From NCBI RefSeq assembly GCF_030409325.1, contig NZ_JAUFPR010000002.1:1-64000 (forward strand): 64,000 nt of DNA, in the 5' to 3' direction. A model generated the notes under the pieces. It saw nothing but the letters and a program-made list of their open reading frames with translations. It was not told the origin of the DNA and searched no databases. Shown piece after piece: positions 53,001 to 61,455 of the stretch. The stretch's first letter is position 1. Each line of letters starts with the position of its first letter. Position numbers and translations under genes: made by a program. Source of the stretch: Mucilaginibacter aquaedulcis. Lineage in GTDB: Bacteria > Bacteroidota > Bacteroidia > Sphingobacteriales > Sphingobacteriaceae.

Positions 53001-53523
53001 GGGTTTCAATAACGATTTCAAGTACAAACAATTTCACTTCGGAATATTGTTTGATGCCCAGTACGGCGCGGTTGCTTACTCTTTAACTTCTTACAAACTG
53101 GCCGAGCAGGGAAAAACTAAAAATACGCTTCCGGGCAGATACAATGGTATTATCGGTAATGGTGTAGTACAAAACCCTGATGGTAGTTATCGCAAAAATG
53201 ATGTTGTTGCATCTGATATTGACCAATATTATCAATCGAACTTTGGGGTTAACAACGCCGAAGGTGCAACGTTCAGCACAAACTTTATCAAACTTCGTGA
53301 GGCCCGGTTTGATTACACGCTTCCGGCAAAATTTGCGTCAAGGATAGGTATACAAAGAGCAACCATAGGTGTTTACGGCCGCGACTTATTTATCTGGACA
53401 AAATGGCCTGGATTTGATCCTGAATTTGGTACCCTTAATGGCTCAGATATTACACAAGGTTTTGAAATTGGCCAGTTCCCATCAACCAGAACAATGGGTG
53501 TTAACCTCGTGATCTCACTTTAA
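50080..53523 (+). CDS. SusC/RagA-family TonB-dependent transducer with STN domain
   Basis: 1147 aa. Seen: signal peptide ending VVHAQ; an STN secretin/TonB N-terminal domain (about 41-105, RMSIQAIINTLKTKYGYKVS), which signals to FecR; a carboxypeptidase-like regulatory domain (VSGTIVSADDKLPLAGVSV); plug with LNEVVVTALGIKRDEKALGY, LVRSNAGPTGSNKIILRGE, and the SusC hallmark VLKGPGAAALYGQRGANGAI; then the barrel. The STN domain marks this as the surface-signalling receptor, unlike the SusC at 711, which lacks it. It probably senses and imports the substrate handled by the SusD-like gene downstream. Confidence 0.95.
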   Translation: MKQLKLLFFIRKKLYPLLLMLLFSAVVHAQVKPADQYSFGQKRMSIQAIINTLKTKYGYKVSFDADVNMNSLITLPDETLKLEKLTQVLQQAGIGIKNINGNLVIKKLNVVTVSGTIVSADDKLPLAGVSVSDNTKRLLTFSNANGSFTVSIPDGSLLQFSTVGFEAQSQVFNKSAAGVTITLAKSNSTLNEVVVTALGIKRDEKALGYSATNIKGEQLTDALSSNWTDALSGKVAGLNLVRSNAGPTGSNKIILRGENNLTGDNEALIVLDGVVMNNGSGRRTAISGEVVYGTGSDNMPADYGSSINDINPEDIESISVLKGPGAAALYGQRGANGAIIITTKSGSSKRKGLGITVNSNASIEKVNRWPDLQYEYGQGTGGATYYSYGAGPDGASTSATSSAYGPRFDGQMFYQFDPVTQKQSTVRTPWVPYKDQIRDFFNTGQTFTNSVSIEGGSDKTTARFSATNVSNKWIIPNTGYGRNSVAVSVNSKINDKLTISSKVNYQDKFSDNLPGAGYGNQSPMYWFIFWQPSANLNWLKNYWVNGMENRKIEYPFSSFPENPYAVSYEFINKSNRNAVTGNVQAAYSITKELSLQLRTSLDMSYEQRAQERPYDAGTKYPLGSYRTQNIFSEEASADFLLRYNKKVNKDITITATAGGSMLRNTYNKDEVRADSLYYPGIYTTANSKGALITLPYKSKYALNSFYGLLSTSYKNFLYLDLTGRQDWNSVLATPQRTDKVGFFYPSASASFVLSEAFKLPESISLAKLRASVSSVGSGGTSPYQTSYSYGTAGSTYSGGLINPGTMPDVNLEPLRTNTIEVGSDVRFFKNRLGVDVALYSGNTKNQILSRVVDASSGYSRQILNIGKIQNQGIEVAVNGSPISNPKGFTWSANITFSSNRNKIKELADSSVVLQNGPTGGSQIIAKVGGSMGALYGRGYLRAPDGQVVFDLKTGFALLSPDPVYLGNTSPKWKLGFNNDFKYKQFHFGILFDAQYGAVAYSLTSYKLAEQGKTKNTLPGRYNGIIGNGVVQNPDGSYRKNDVVASDIDQYYQSNFGVNNAEGATFSTNFIKLREARFDYTLPAKFASRIGIQRATIGVYGRDLFIWTKWPGFDPEFGTLNGSDITQGFEIGQFPSTRTMGVNLVISL

Positions 53524-53536
53524 TCAGCTAAGAAAA

Positions 53537-55039
53537 ATGAAAAGAAATATTTATAAGATTATTTGCGCTGTAATGCTGTTTGCCATTGTACAGCCGGCCT
53601 GTAAAAAGGGTTTTGAAGAAATGAATACTAACCCCAACAGTTCGCCAACTGCCTTGCCAGAACAATTACTGGCACCAGCTCTGGTTAACGTGGTTAGCAC
53701 CAATATGCTGCGCTGCAGGCAATATAATAACGAATTAATGCAGGTTACAGTTAATGAAAGTGAATCGGAAGGTCAGGTTTTCAGGTACGATGTTAAAAAT
53801 ACCTGGGGGGATTATACCTGGAACAACTGGTATTTGCAGTTAACCAACTTTAAGGATATTTATAACATTGCCGGCCAGGGAGTTACTTTAAATAAAGGAT
53901 ACCAGGGTATATCATTGATTTGCCAGGCCTGGATTTACTCTATGCTTACTGATACTTATGGTGATGTGCCATATTCACAATCAAATATGGGTAATACAGG
54001 TAATTTTCAACCTGCCTTTGATAAACAGAAGGATATTTATCAAGGCATATTTAAGCAACTGGAAGATGCCAATACTTTGCTTAATGGCGCGGCAAATGTG
54101 CTTCCATCAAGTGATCCTGTTTATAAAGGAAACACCGCTTTATGGCGCAAGTTTGGTAACACGCTATATTTAAGACTATTAATGCGCATCTCAGGAAAAG
54201 CGGATGTAGCCGCAAGCTGTATAGCTAAAATTAAAGATATTGTTGATACCAATCCCAGCAATTACCCTATAATGGCCAGCAATGATGACTCGGCGGTATT
54301 GAGATGGACGGGTACCGGATATTTAACATCACCTTTTATTGGAGGCGTACGTGAGCAGGACTGGAGAGCACCGTCAATGGCCTCATTCTTTATTGATAAT
54401 TTAACCAAATGGGCCGATTTGAGATTGTATGGAAACGCTTGGTCAATAGCCACTTATAATGGCGGTTATGTGGGTGTGCCAAGCGGCTACGCGATAGGTA
54501 ATGCTCCTGTGAAAAAATCGTACTTCCTTTCTAATGTTCAGGGGACAAATACATCTGCAAAATCATTAATGAATGAGCCTTTAATGGGTAACATCATGAA
54601 CTACCCGGAGTTACAGTTTTTACTTACCGAAGCCGCTGTTAAAGGCTGGATAGCTACACCTGCCAAAACTTATTATGATAAAGGTGTTGTTAGTGCTATT
54701 AATTTTTGGCTGCCAGCAACCGTTGTTCCTGCCAACTACCAGGCAACAGCCGATATTGAGTGGGATGATACCTTGCCGCTTGATGCTAAAATGGAAATGA
54801 TACATGTGCAAAAATATTACACCATGTTTTGGACAGATTTTGAGCAATGGTTTGAGTATCGCCGCACTGGTCACCCGATACTTCCAAAAGGGGCAGGGCT
54901 GGTAAACGGTGGGGTAATGCCTGCCCGTATAACCTATCCGGTATATGTTCAATCATCAAACCCAACAAGCTATAAAGCTGCGGTAGCATCGCAAGGGCCG
55001 GATGTGCAAAGCACGCAGGTTTGGTGGCAAAAACCATAA
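53537..55039 (+). CDS. SusD-like outer-membrane lipoprotein (SusD-like_2 type)
   Basis: 500 aa. Seen: lipobox QPAC, lipidated Cys22, then KKGFEEMNTNPNSSPTALPE, typical of the SusD-like_2 branch. Further family features: NNWYLQLTNFKDIYNIAGQ, WIYSMLTDTYGDVPYSQS, NTLYLRLLMRISGKAD and a C-terminal QKYYTMFWTDFEQWFEYRRT. It captures nutrients for the SusC protein 13 nt upstream. Substrate unknown. A DUF5689 lipoprotein follows. Confidence 0.92.
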   Translation: MKRNIYKIICAVMLFAIVQPACKKGFEEMNTNPNSSPTALPEQLLAPALVNVVSTNMLRCRQYNNELMQVTVNESESEGQVFRYDVKNTWGDYTWNNWYLQLTNFKDIYNIAGQGVTLNKGYQGISLICQAWIYSMLTDTYGDVPYSQSNMGNTGNFQPAFDKQKDIYQGIFKQLEDANTLLNGAANVLPSSDPVYKGNTALWRKFGNTLYLRLLMRISGKADVAASCIAKIKDIVDTNPSNYPIMASNDDSAVLRWTGTGYLTSPFIGGVREQDWRAPSMASFFIDNLTKWADLRLYGNAWSIATYNGGYVGVPSGYAIGNAPVKKSYFLSNVQGTNTSAKSLMNEPLMGNIMNYPELQFLLTEAAVKGWIATPAKTYYDKGVVSAINFWLPATVVPANYQATADIEWDDTLPLDAKMEMIHVQKYYTMFWTDFEQWFEYRRTGHPILPKGAGLVNGGVMPARITYPVYVQSSNPTSYKAAVASQGPDVQSTQVWWQKP

Positions 55040-55076
55040 TTGTTTACACTGTAATTTATCATGATATAAATTGAAA

Positions 55077-56630
55077 ATGAAAAAGATATTATTTTATACT
55101 TTCTTACTACTTTATTCGGCTGGTATCTTAACTGGTTGTACAAAAGATAATAATTATCCCGGGGGCGAGCTTTCATCAGTTATAGCAGTTTCCGATATAC
55201 GAAGCATTTATAAGGGAACGGATATTACGCTTGATACCAAAAACATGTTTGGTGCTCACCAAATGGTTGGTATTGTGGTTTCTGATCCAACAGGAGGTAA
55301 TATGCCATCGGGTTTACTGGTGGTTCAGAATTATCGCCGTGCAAAACTCAGAGGTATATCTATCCCCCTGGGAACCGATGCCGCCAAATATGCGCCTGGC
55401 GATTCGGTAGTGATTGATATAGCTGGCGGCGTGTTAAAACGCGTTGATGGCACACTGCAAATAACAGGAATATCCAATAGTGCAATCACCAAAGTTGCTT
55501 CAGGTAAGGCTGTTATTGGCCAAAGGGTAACCAGCAGTGCCATCCTTACCAATCCTGATGCTTACGAGAGTACCTTAGTTGCTATTGTTAAAGGTGGATT
55601 TGATCCTTTACCTGCACCTACAGATAAGCTGGCCGGCGACAGAGTAGTGAATGATGGTTTTGGAAATATTGGTTTACATACAGAGGCTAATGCCGCATTT
55701 GCCACTAATACATTACCCATCAGTGCTAATTTTACAGGTATCATATTTGGTACCAGCGCCAAAGATGGCAGCGTTATGCCCCAGTTAAGAATGCGCAAGG
55801 CTGATGATGTAAAGGTACTTAGTTCGGTAATTGAAATTACGCCAGTTGTTATCACAGGTTTCCTTGCAGATCCGGGAGGCTCAGCAAGCACTGATGCCAA
55901 CTATGAATACATACAATTGTTAGCCACCCGTGATATTGATTTTTCGGTAGAGAAGTTCACTATAGTTACTACAAATAACGCGAGTGCTTCAACCCCGGCA
56001 GGCTTCCCTGTAAAAGGATGGGCAACCGGAGATCTGAGAACCTATAAGCTTGAGATCACATCAGGTAAGGTAACTAAAGGATCTTATTTTTACGTTGGCG
56101 GTACCAATAAAAAGATCAACGGTGTAGGCTCTACTGATATCAGTGCTTCTAACTGGGTTAAGGCTTTCAATTATTCTACTACAAACAGCCCTAACTTCAG
56201 TACTGCTGTTCCGGCAACTTTCGGTACAAAAACAAGTAATTTATTAGCCAATAGCGGTAACGCAGCTGGTATTGCAGTGTTTTCCGGAACCAATATAACC
56301 GATACAAGTAAACCTGTAGATGTTATATTTTATGGTACCGGTGGCAGCTTATATGATGCCACTACCAGTGTTGGTTACCGCATAGCTAATACGGATTTTT
56401 ATGATCTTAAAGACCTGATAACCCTTGCCGATCAGCCTTTTAACAGGCAGGGTAGCAATACGCTGGCTTTCCCTTACTCAACCGCGGGTGCTTATTTTGC
56501 CCAGTTTGGCGGTGTTTATAATGCATCATTAGGTAAATGGACAAGCGCCAGGGTACTGCTAAATATACCATTAACTACAGCATCTGTAATTACTGATATT
56601 GAAAATGACGGTTCAACAAAACTTAAATAA
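55077..56630 (+). CDS. DUF5689 domain lipoprotein
   Basis: 517 aa from ATG 55077 (a TTG two codons earlier is less likely). Seen: lipobox LTGC with Cys21; a DUF5689-type N-terminal part with an OB-fold-like look (VVSDPTGGNMPSGLLVVQNY; PGDSVVIDIAGGVLKRVDGT), and a C-terminal lamin-tail-like region (ANYEYIQLLATRDIDFSVEK). Known: such proteins often follow SusC/SusD pairs and are thought to be surface exposed with a binding or hydrolytic role. It is the last gene of the unit, ending at a terminator. Confidence 0.82.
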   Translation: MKKILFYTFLLLYSAGILTGCTKDNNYPGGELSSVIAVSDIRSIYKGTDITLDTKNMFGAHQMVGIVVSDPTGGNMPSGLLVVQNYRRAKLRGISIPLGTDAAKYAPGDSVVIDIAGGVLKRVDGTLQITGISNSAITKVASGKAVIGQRVTSSAILTNPDAYESTLVAIVKGGFDPLPAPTDKLAGDRVVNDGFGNIGLHTEANAAFATNTLPISANFTGIIFGTSAKDGSVMPQLRMRKADDVKVLSSVIEITPVVITGFLADPGGSASTDANYEYIQLLATRDIDFSVEKFTIVTTNNASASTPAGFPVKGWATGDLRTYKLEITSGKVTKGSYFYVGGTNKKINGVGSTDISASNWVKAFNYSTTNSPNFSTAVPATFGTKTSNLLANSGNAAGIAVFSGTNITDTSKPVDVIFYGTGGSLYDATTSVGYRIANTDFYDLKDLITLADQPFNRQGSNTLAFPYSTAGAYFAQFGGVYNASLGKWTSARVLLNIPLTTASVITDIENDGSTKLK

Positions 56631-56651
56631 CTAAACCTTATCATCCTGCTT

Positions 56652-56690
56652 ACCCTTCATGAACCCCTTAAAGGTTCTGAAGGGTTTTTT
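56652..56690. terminator. intrinsic terminator at the end of the FecR-SusC unit
   Basis: ACCCTTCA (56652-56659) pairs with TGAAGGGT (56678-56685), with an inner AACC/GGTT stem and small internal loop, followed by a T run to 56690. It separates the + strand unit from the convergent HAD gene, whose stop is 3 nt further. Confidence 0.8.
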
Positions 56691-56692
56691 AT

Positions 56693-57466
56693 TTACCACC
56701 ACTTTAAAGGAAACTCGATCTTATCAACCGAGCCCACTATCAGATCGGGTTTAAACGCGTAGTGACCAAGCTGGTCTTTGGATGATATGCCTGACAGTAC
56801 CAATATGGTTTTATACCCCATTTGCACACCACCCTGTATGTCGGTTTCCATAGTATCGCCTACAACGGTAGTTTCCGCAGTTTCCAATCCCAAAAACTTA
56901 CGGGCCGAACGCATCATTACCGGGCTGGGTTTACCTGTTACAAATGCCTTACGACCGGTGGCTTCCTCAATCATTGCGGTTGTGGCGGCTATGCCTAAGT
57001 TATTCCATCCTGGTTTTTTAGGAGAGGGGTCGCGGTTGGTGGTAATAAATTTAGCACCGGCCAGTATCATATCAACTGCGCGTTGTACCATCTCCAGTGT
57101 AAAGTTTCTGCCTTCACCCAACACCACAAACTCCGGATCGGTATCAACCAGGGTGATCCCGTTTTCGTGTAGGCTGGTCAATAAGCCGCCCTCTCCAAGC
57201 ACATAAGCAGTACCGTTAGGACTTTGATCGCCCAGAAACTTTCCTGTTGCCATAGCGCTTGTATAAACGTGCCGTGGTTCAACAGTTATTCCAAGCCTTT
57301 TTAATTTACGAACTACCTCCAACGCTGTTCTTTGGCTGTTGTTGGTCATAAAAGCAAAAGGAATATCTTTTTCCAGCAGATGGTTAATAAATCTGTCAGC
57401 GCCAAATATCAGCTCTTCGCCGCTGTATATTACGCCGTCCATATCAATGAGCAAGCCTTGTTTCAT
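56693..57466 (-). CDS. HAD-IIA (NagD-type) phosphatase
   Basis: 257 aa, cytoplasmic. Seen: motif I LLIDMDGVIYSGEEL with Asp8 and Asp10; motif II FMTNNSQRT; the NagD-type cap region; motif III with Lys near VTGKPSPVMMRSARKF and motif IV TTVVGDTMETDIQGGVQMG. It dephosphorylates small molecules, often sugar or nucleotide phosphates (NagD acts on UMP, GMP). The specific substrate cannot be read. Single-gene unit, opposite strand to its neighbours. Confidence 0.92.
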   Translation of the reverse strand: MKQGLLIDMDGVIYSGEELIFGADRFINHLLEKDIPFAFMTNNSQRTALEVVRKLKRLGITVEPRHVYTSAMATGKFLGDQSPNGTAYVLGEGGLLTSLHENGITLVDTDPEFVVLGEGRNFTLEMVQRAVDMILAGAKFITTNRDPSPKKPGWNNLGIAATTAMIEEATGRKAFVTGKPSPVMMRSARKFLGLETAETTVVGDTMETDIQGGVQMGYKTILVLSGISSKDQLGHYAFKPDLIVGSVDKIEFPLKWW

Positions 57467-57552
57467 ATTTACAGGTGTTGTGGTTTATCAGATAAAGTAA
57501 AGTTATCATTCATAATTCAAATGCCCTATTATTTCTGTTTTAGAGCGAAATA

Positions 57553-58155
57553 TTAACGGTACATAAAAATGGTAAAGTCTTCATCGCTGTAATCATCTTT
57601 TAGCTGCGCATGATTGCAAAGCGAGCGACAGTAATTCATAATCTTATCTGCGTTGTAAGCAACAATAAGGCCATTAGGTATCACATGACGGAGCAAGTTA
57701 AAGCCTAAACCCAACTTGCAATGAGAGTACAGTTTCAAAATGGCTTTGAATATAAATTCCGGATCAGAATTATAGTAATTGAGTGAACCGCTTGCCATTA
57801 CATAATCGGTTTCAGGCAAAGTATCGGTAATAAAGTTTGCCTGGATAAAGCTCACATTGGGCTGATCCTTGTAACGATGAGTAGCCTGGCTCAGAAGCTC
57901 CGGGATCTGCTCAACGCCGCAATAAGTAATATTACTATAAAGCTGAAGCAGGTAGGAGCACAGGTCGCCGTAACCAGAGCCTGCATCCAATACAGAATGC
58001 CCACTGAGGTTCGCGATGGTTGATAGTGCCTTAAATCGTACCGTTTGGCTCAACTGATCACGCCAACCCAAAGCCGCGGTACCCTGGTTTCCATGCAACT
58101 CAATCATATACCGGTGATATTGAAATATAGCTTCAGAATCGGGCGAAGTATTCAT
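57553..58155 (-). CDS. class I SAM-dependent methyltransferase
   Basis: 200 aa. Seen: AdoMet motif SVLDAGSGYGDL (54-65), ITYCGVEQIPELLSQATHRY, VSFIQANFITDTLPETDYVM and SLNYYNSDPEF. Substrate unknown; small-molecule or lipid target likely. It shares strand with the HAD gene (86-nt gap) but a clear operon link is not seen. Divergent from the lipoprotein gene at 58255. Confidence 0.82.
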   Translation of the reverse strand: MNTSPDSEAIFQYHRYMIELHGNQGTAALGWRDQLSQTVRFKALSTIANLSGHSVLDAGSGYGDLCSYLLQLYSNITYCGVEQIPELLSQATHRYKDQPNVSFIQANFITDTLPETDYVMASGSLNYYNSDPEFIFKAILKLYSHCKLGLGFNLLRHVIPNGLIVAYNADKIMNYCRSLCNHAQLKDDYSDEDFTIFMYR

Positions 58156-58254
58156 ATATTTATGTATCGAAAATAACGGTTATAAAAAGTATACAAAATA
58201 GTTGCTTTAATAGTATTTCGGAAACTTCTTATTAAATTTACTCAAACATCCTTT

Positions 58255-58692
58255 ATGAAAATAGCGCGGCTTTATATACAATTATTGTTGCCTTTGTGCC
58301 TGCTGCTTGGCTGCAGTCCAACTATCTCAACGTTTGATCAGAATGCCTATACCCAGGTGACTTCCTTAAAGGTAGATGCGCTTGATTTGATGGATAAGGC
58401 TACTGATAATTATACCACCCATGAAAGCGAAGTGAAAATTGTTCAGCTGAATATTGAAAAAGCCATTGAGTACGATAAACATCGCCCGCATAACGAAATT
58501 ACTACTAAAATGTGGACTATCCTTAATGATCCTGACGGGCATTTATTTGGTGGTTTCCTGGTAAAATGGAAAAAAGATGGAAAGTGCGGAGTTGCTTTTG
58601 TTGCGGATAAAAAGAAGCAGATAGGCAGTGCCTTTGATCAGATTGCCGAACTGGAGAGTAAAAAGATAAAACCATCAGAAGTAAATCAATAA
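58255..58692 (+). CDS. small lipoprotein of unknown function
   Basis: 145 aa. Seen: lipoprotein signal with lipobox LLGC and Cys20, then a helical periplasmic part with a heptad-like section around DLMDKATDNYTTHESEVKIV and a C-terminal KKKQIGSAFDQIAELESKK. I recognise no family. It lies 8 nt before the next small gene, so the two form a pair. Confidence 0.7.
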   Translation: MKIARLYIQLLLPLCLLLGCSPTISTFDQNAYTQVTSLKVDALDLMDKATDNYTTHESEVKIVQLNIEKAIEYDKHRPHNEITTKMWTILNDPDGHLFGGFLVKWKKDGKCGVAFVADKKKQIGSAFDQIAELESKKIKPSEVNQ

Positions 58693-58700
58693 GCTAAGCC

Positions 58701-59030
58701 ATGGCCGTAAATTTTAAAAACGTACTCGAAACACTCAAAAATGGTATAACAGACCTCGCTGAGAAAAATCTGAAGGATTTTGTTGCAGGTGCAACTGCTG
58801 ATGGGCAAGCGATACTTGATGGACTTAAAAATGACCTGCAGCAATGGACAGAAGAGTTGGCAGCAGGCCAACTTAGTAAAGATGATTTTTCCGAACTGGT
58901 AAAAGGGGAGGCTGATCTACTTAAATTGGTAGCTTTGAAACAGGCTGGCTTAGCAGCCATTCGGGTTGATCAGTTTAAAAGCGATGTGGTTAACTTGATC
59001 ACCAGTACCATTGTTGGACTTATTCCCTGA
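58701..59030 (+). CDS. small helical cytoplasmic protein of unknown function
   Basis: 109 aa, no signal peptide. Seen: almost wholly alpha-helical, amphipathic, Ala/Lys/Leu-rich (LKNGITDLAEKNLKDFVAGA; LAAGQLSKDDFSELVKGEAD), ending with a hydrophobic VVNLITSTIVGLIP. It is 8 nt downstream of the small lipoprotein gene. No family recognised; two frames on the other strand at this spot are shadows of it. Confidence 0.65.
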   Translation: MAVNFKNVLETLKNGITDLAEKNLKDFVAGATADGQAILDGLKNDLQQWTEELAAGQLSKDDFSELVKGEADLLKLVALKQAGLAAIRVDQFKSDVVNLITSTIVGLIP

Positions 59031-59546
59031 TATACCTTCCCTTTATATCATCTTGCTTAACGAATGTAATCCCCAAAACAAAAAGGGGAGAGGACTTTCT
59101 TACTCCATACCGAACAATTAAATAAAACCATTTCATACCTCTTTATTAGGTTTAAAAGAGATTTTTAAAGTATTCTTATTGATGTGAATAACAACCTGAA
59201 TAACGATTGATAAGGTAAGACTTGAATTAAATTATTCGTAAATAAATATATTATATAAATTGTATATCTATTTGATTAGTAAAAATTTAAGTGTTTTATA
59301 TATGCCAATATTTTATATGTTTTGATAAACAATCCATCTGTTTCGCTGATATAGATAATATCGATAAGGTTTATTTAAATTACTTAAAATGAATTACTTA
59401 GATAATGTCAATAAAGTCCTTTGAAACGAAAATTAATCTATTTTAGATGTTATTTAATTGATTGTTAGATTTTTAAGTTGTAAAATATTTTGGTTGATTG
59501 TATCAGATAGCTAAATGCTAACGTAATATTTATAAAACCTGCATTT
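59031..59546. other. 516-nt AT-rich region without a gene
   Basis: I see no ORF above about 15 codons, no tRNA, and only a weak CCCC/GGGG hairpin (59071-59088) near its start, not followed by a T tract. The region is rich in A/T runs and TAA-like stop codons in all frames. It must hold the promoter of the lipoprotein gene at 59547; no perfect TAnnTTTG was found. Confidence 0.5.
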
Positions 59547-60017
59547 ATGAAAACTTCCAAACTAATCAAACAAGGCATATTTTTCACTTTTCTTATTTGT
59601 GGCTTACTCATCATTCATGGCTGCAAAAAAGACAAAAAACAGAAGGAACAAGAGCTCGATAGTATAATAGGTAGCTGGATGAATCCTCAAACTACGGAAT
59701 CAATATTTCAAACAGTGCATTTTATGAGCGATGGAACGTTCAGTTCTACCACGACTTTTAATAGTGAAAATCCCGCAACTGTATCCACAACCTCCGGTAC
59801 ATTTAAAACTAAAGGCGACAGCTTGTTTGTTGCCATCAAAGAATTATCTGAACGCAAGGGGAATAAAACTCCTGTTAAAACGACCGTTAACTATAAACTT
59901 TATGACAATGCAACCTTTGATGTAACCAATTCCATCTTAACATTAAGATATACTACTTACCCTGCAGATGCTCCGGTTGCAACAGAGGTAAAGTTTCAAA
60001 GGCAGCTGCCTGATTAA
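59547..60017 (+). CDS. small lipoprotein, possibly lipocalin-like
   Basis: 156 aa. Seen: lipobox IHGC, Cys26, then KKDKKQKEQELDSIIGSWMN. The rest is beta-rich with a repeated strand pattern (TVHFMSDGTFSSTTTFNSEN; TTSGTFKTKGDSLFVAIKEL; TVNYKLYDNATFDVTNS), the layout of lipocalin-like DUF4923/DUF5004-type proteins in Bacteroidota. Family membership is tentative. It is followed by its own hairpin terminator. Confidence 0.7.
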   Translation: MKTSKLIKQGIFFTFLICGLLIIHGCKKDKKQKEQELDSIIGSWMNPQTTESIFQTVHFMSDGTFSSTTTFNSENPATVSTTSGTFKTKGDSLFVAIKELSERKGNKTPVKTTVNYKLYDNATFDVTNSILTLRYTTYPADAPVATEVKFQRQLPD

Positions 60018-60060
60018 ATAAAACGAGTCTGTTTCCCAAGTTGAAGGGTACGTCCGTTTT

Positions 60061-60102
60061 ACCATTTTGAAACAAAATGCCTATCATTTTGAAATGGTTT
60101 TT
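60061..60102 (+). terminator. likely intrinsic terminator with an internal bulge
   Basis: CAAAATG (60073-60079) pairs with CATTTTG (60085-60091); outside this ACCATTT (60061-60067) pairs with AAATGGT (60092-60098), leaving a 5-nt bulge. TTTT follows. It lies 44 nt past the small lipoprotein gene. Confidence 0.55.
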
Positions 60103-60238
60103 ACGGCATCAATATGGCCTCTTAATTTGAAATACATGTTTAAACGATAAAAACCGGCTTTGTGCAAATAATTGGCACGCTGGCATTGCTTTGGCATACT
60201 TAGGGAAAATGTTGCAAGGCATATTAAAGTTTAATGTT

Positions 60239-60412
60239 ATGTATTTAGTAATGATTGAAATAGTTTGTTTTTTAGCCTTCATGATCCTACCATTCGTTGG
60301 CCCCAAAAAAGGAAAGAAGAAAGTTATAGTCAAAAGAAAAAGGTTCAACGATATGGCTCCCTACGCTGTAAACAAAAATGGTTATCTGGAAAGAGCTGCT
60401 ACTAACAGGTAG
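60239..60412 (+). CDS. 57-aa single-span membrane protein
   Basis: 57 aa from ATG 60239; an in-frame ATG at 60191 would add 16 residues. Seen: one membrane helix (MYLVMIEIVCFLAFMILPF) followed by a very basic stretch (GPKKGKKKVIVKRKRF) and a polar tail, so Lys/Arg on the cytoplasmic side. Too short for firm homology. An overlapping - strand frame (60109-60348) is less convincing. Confidence 0.45.
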   Translation: MYLVMIEIVCFLAFMILPFVGPKKGKKKVIVKRKRFNDMAPYAVNKNGYLERAATNR

Positions 60413-60542
60413 TATAGATCACACCATATTCTTCCTCAATAATATTTATTATCCAACAAGGATGCTCATTATACACCTGGCTTAGGTGTAATTTGTAAGA
60501 AACTTGCTTTTTAATTTGTAAGTAAATTTAGGTTCTGATTGT

Positions 60543-60570
60543 AAAGCCGGGGGTAGTTGCCCGGCTTTTT
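60543..60570 (+). terminator. intrinsic terminator after the small membrane protein gene
   Basis: AAAGCCGGG (60543-60551) is complementary to CCCGGCTTT (60560-60568), with an 8-nt loop and continuing T residues. A second hairpin (TACACCT 60472-60478 with AGGTGTA 60484-60490) lies 50 nt earlier. Confidence 0.8.
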
Positions 60571-60640
60571 ATCACCTCGGTTCTACATGTTAAAAGCATC
60601 TCCAATCGCTTAATTTTTAACATCTTAAATAATAATCAAA

Positions 60641-61243
60641 ATGAAAAAGTTCAATATAGTATTGCTGCTTGCCCTGTTGGGTGGCTTTTCGGTAGCTAAT
60701 GCCCAATCAAATACTCCCGATGGTATCTACATCAAATCAGCCGATATAGCAAAGCATGAAGTAAGCTTCCCTATTAATCCAGTCAACAAATCTGACAAAA
60801 TTGTTTTAAACAATTTCTTTAATGGCGGCCATATCCAGGTTACCAATAATGGTCGAAAAAAGGAGATGAATAAAAAAGAGATTTTTGGGTACCGTTATCA
60901 GCAGCAGGATTATCGTTTGTTCAATAATACCCCTTATAAGATTATTGACACTTCAGGCTTTTATTTATATAGCCACGAGCAATTGGCACCTCAGGGTAAG
61001 GGCTATATCACGGTTAAAGTGCTGTACTTTAGCCTAAACCCTGATGGTAAATTGTTTAAATTAACTTTAGATGACCTGTATAAAGCGTTCATTAATAACG
61101 ATAAATTCAGGTACGCACTGGAAAGTGAATTTCATACCAATGATGACTTAACCGTTTATGATAGCTACGCCAGAATGTATAAAGTAAAACATGTTTTCAT
61201 GAGCAATGCGCCTCAAAAGCAGGTTTACTCGCAAGTTAAATAA
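60641..61243 (+). CDS. secreted protein of unknown function
   Basis: 200 aa. Seen: signal peptide ending SVANAQ (cleavage near residue 21), then SNTPDGIYIKSADIAKHEVS and a mixed beta/alpha body (KIVLNNFFNGGHIQVTNNGR; YFSLNPDGKLFKLTLDDLYK). No Cys in the mature part and no lipobox, so probably periplasmic or outer-membrane associated. I recognise no named family. A terminator follows 38 nt downstream. Confidence 0.7.
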   Translation: MKKFNIVLLLALLGGFSVANAQSNTPDGIYIKSADIAKHEVSFPINPVNKSDKIVLNNFFNGGHIQVTNNGRKKEMNKKEIFGYRYQQQDYRLFNNTPYKIIDTSGFYLYSHEQLAPQGKGYITVKVLYFSLNPDGKLFKLTLDDLYKAFINNDKFRYALESEFHTNDDLTVYDSYARMYKVKHVFMSNAPQKQVYSQVK

Positions 61244-61280
61244 GCATATACTGACTGCATATTACCATAATGAAAAAGAG

Positions 61281-61305
61281 GCCTCTCGTTTTGAGAGGCT
61301 TTTTT
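61281..61305 (+). terminator. intrinsic terminator after the secreted protein gene
   Basis: GCCTCTC (61281-61287) pairs with GAGAGGC (61293-61299) around GTTTT, followed by six T (61300-61305). Confidence 0.85.
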
Positions 61306-61455
61306 ATTGGCATTAAAATTAAAATAAATTATAAATGGCTCTGCTTTAAGCTAAAGTGGATTTTAATGGCATACCCGGCAGGAAGGCATCCTTTTGGCAT
61401 AGGTAATAACAGAAGATAATTAAGCTTCTGCTATTTTTTATTTACTAAAAATAAA

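Noticed and set aside
60109..60348. 79-codon - strand frame opposite the small membrane protein
   Set aside because: Its translation shows no family or plausible signal; the + strand frame has a cleaner membrane helix and a terminator behind it.
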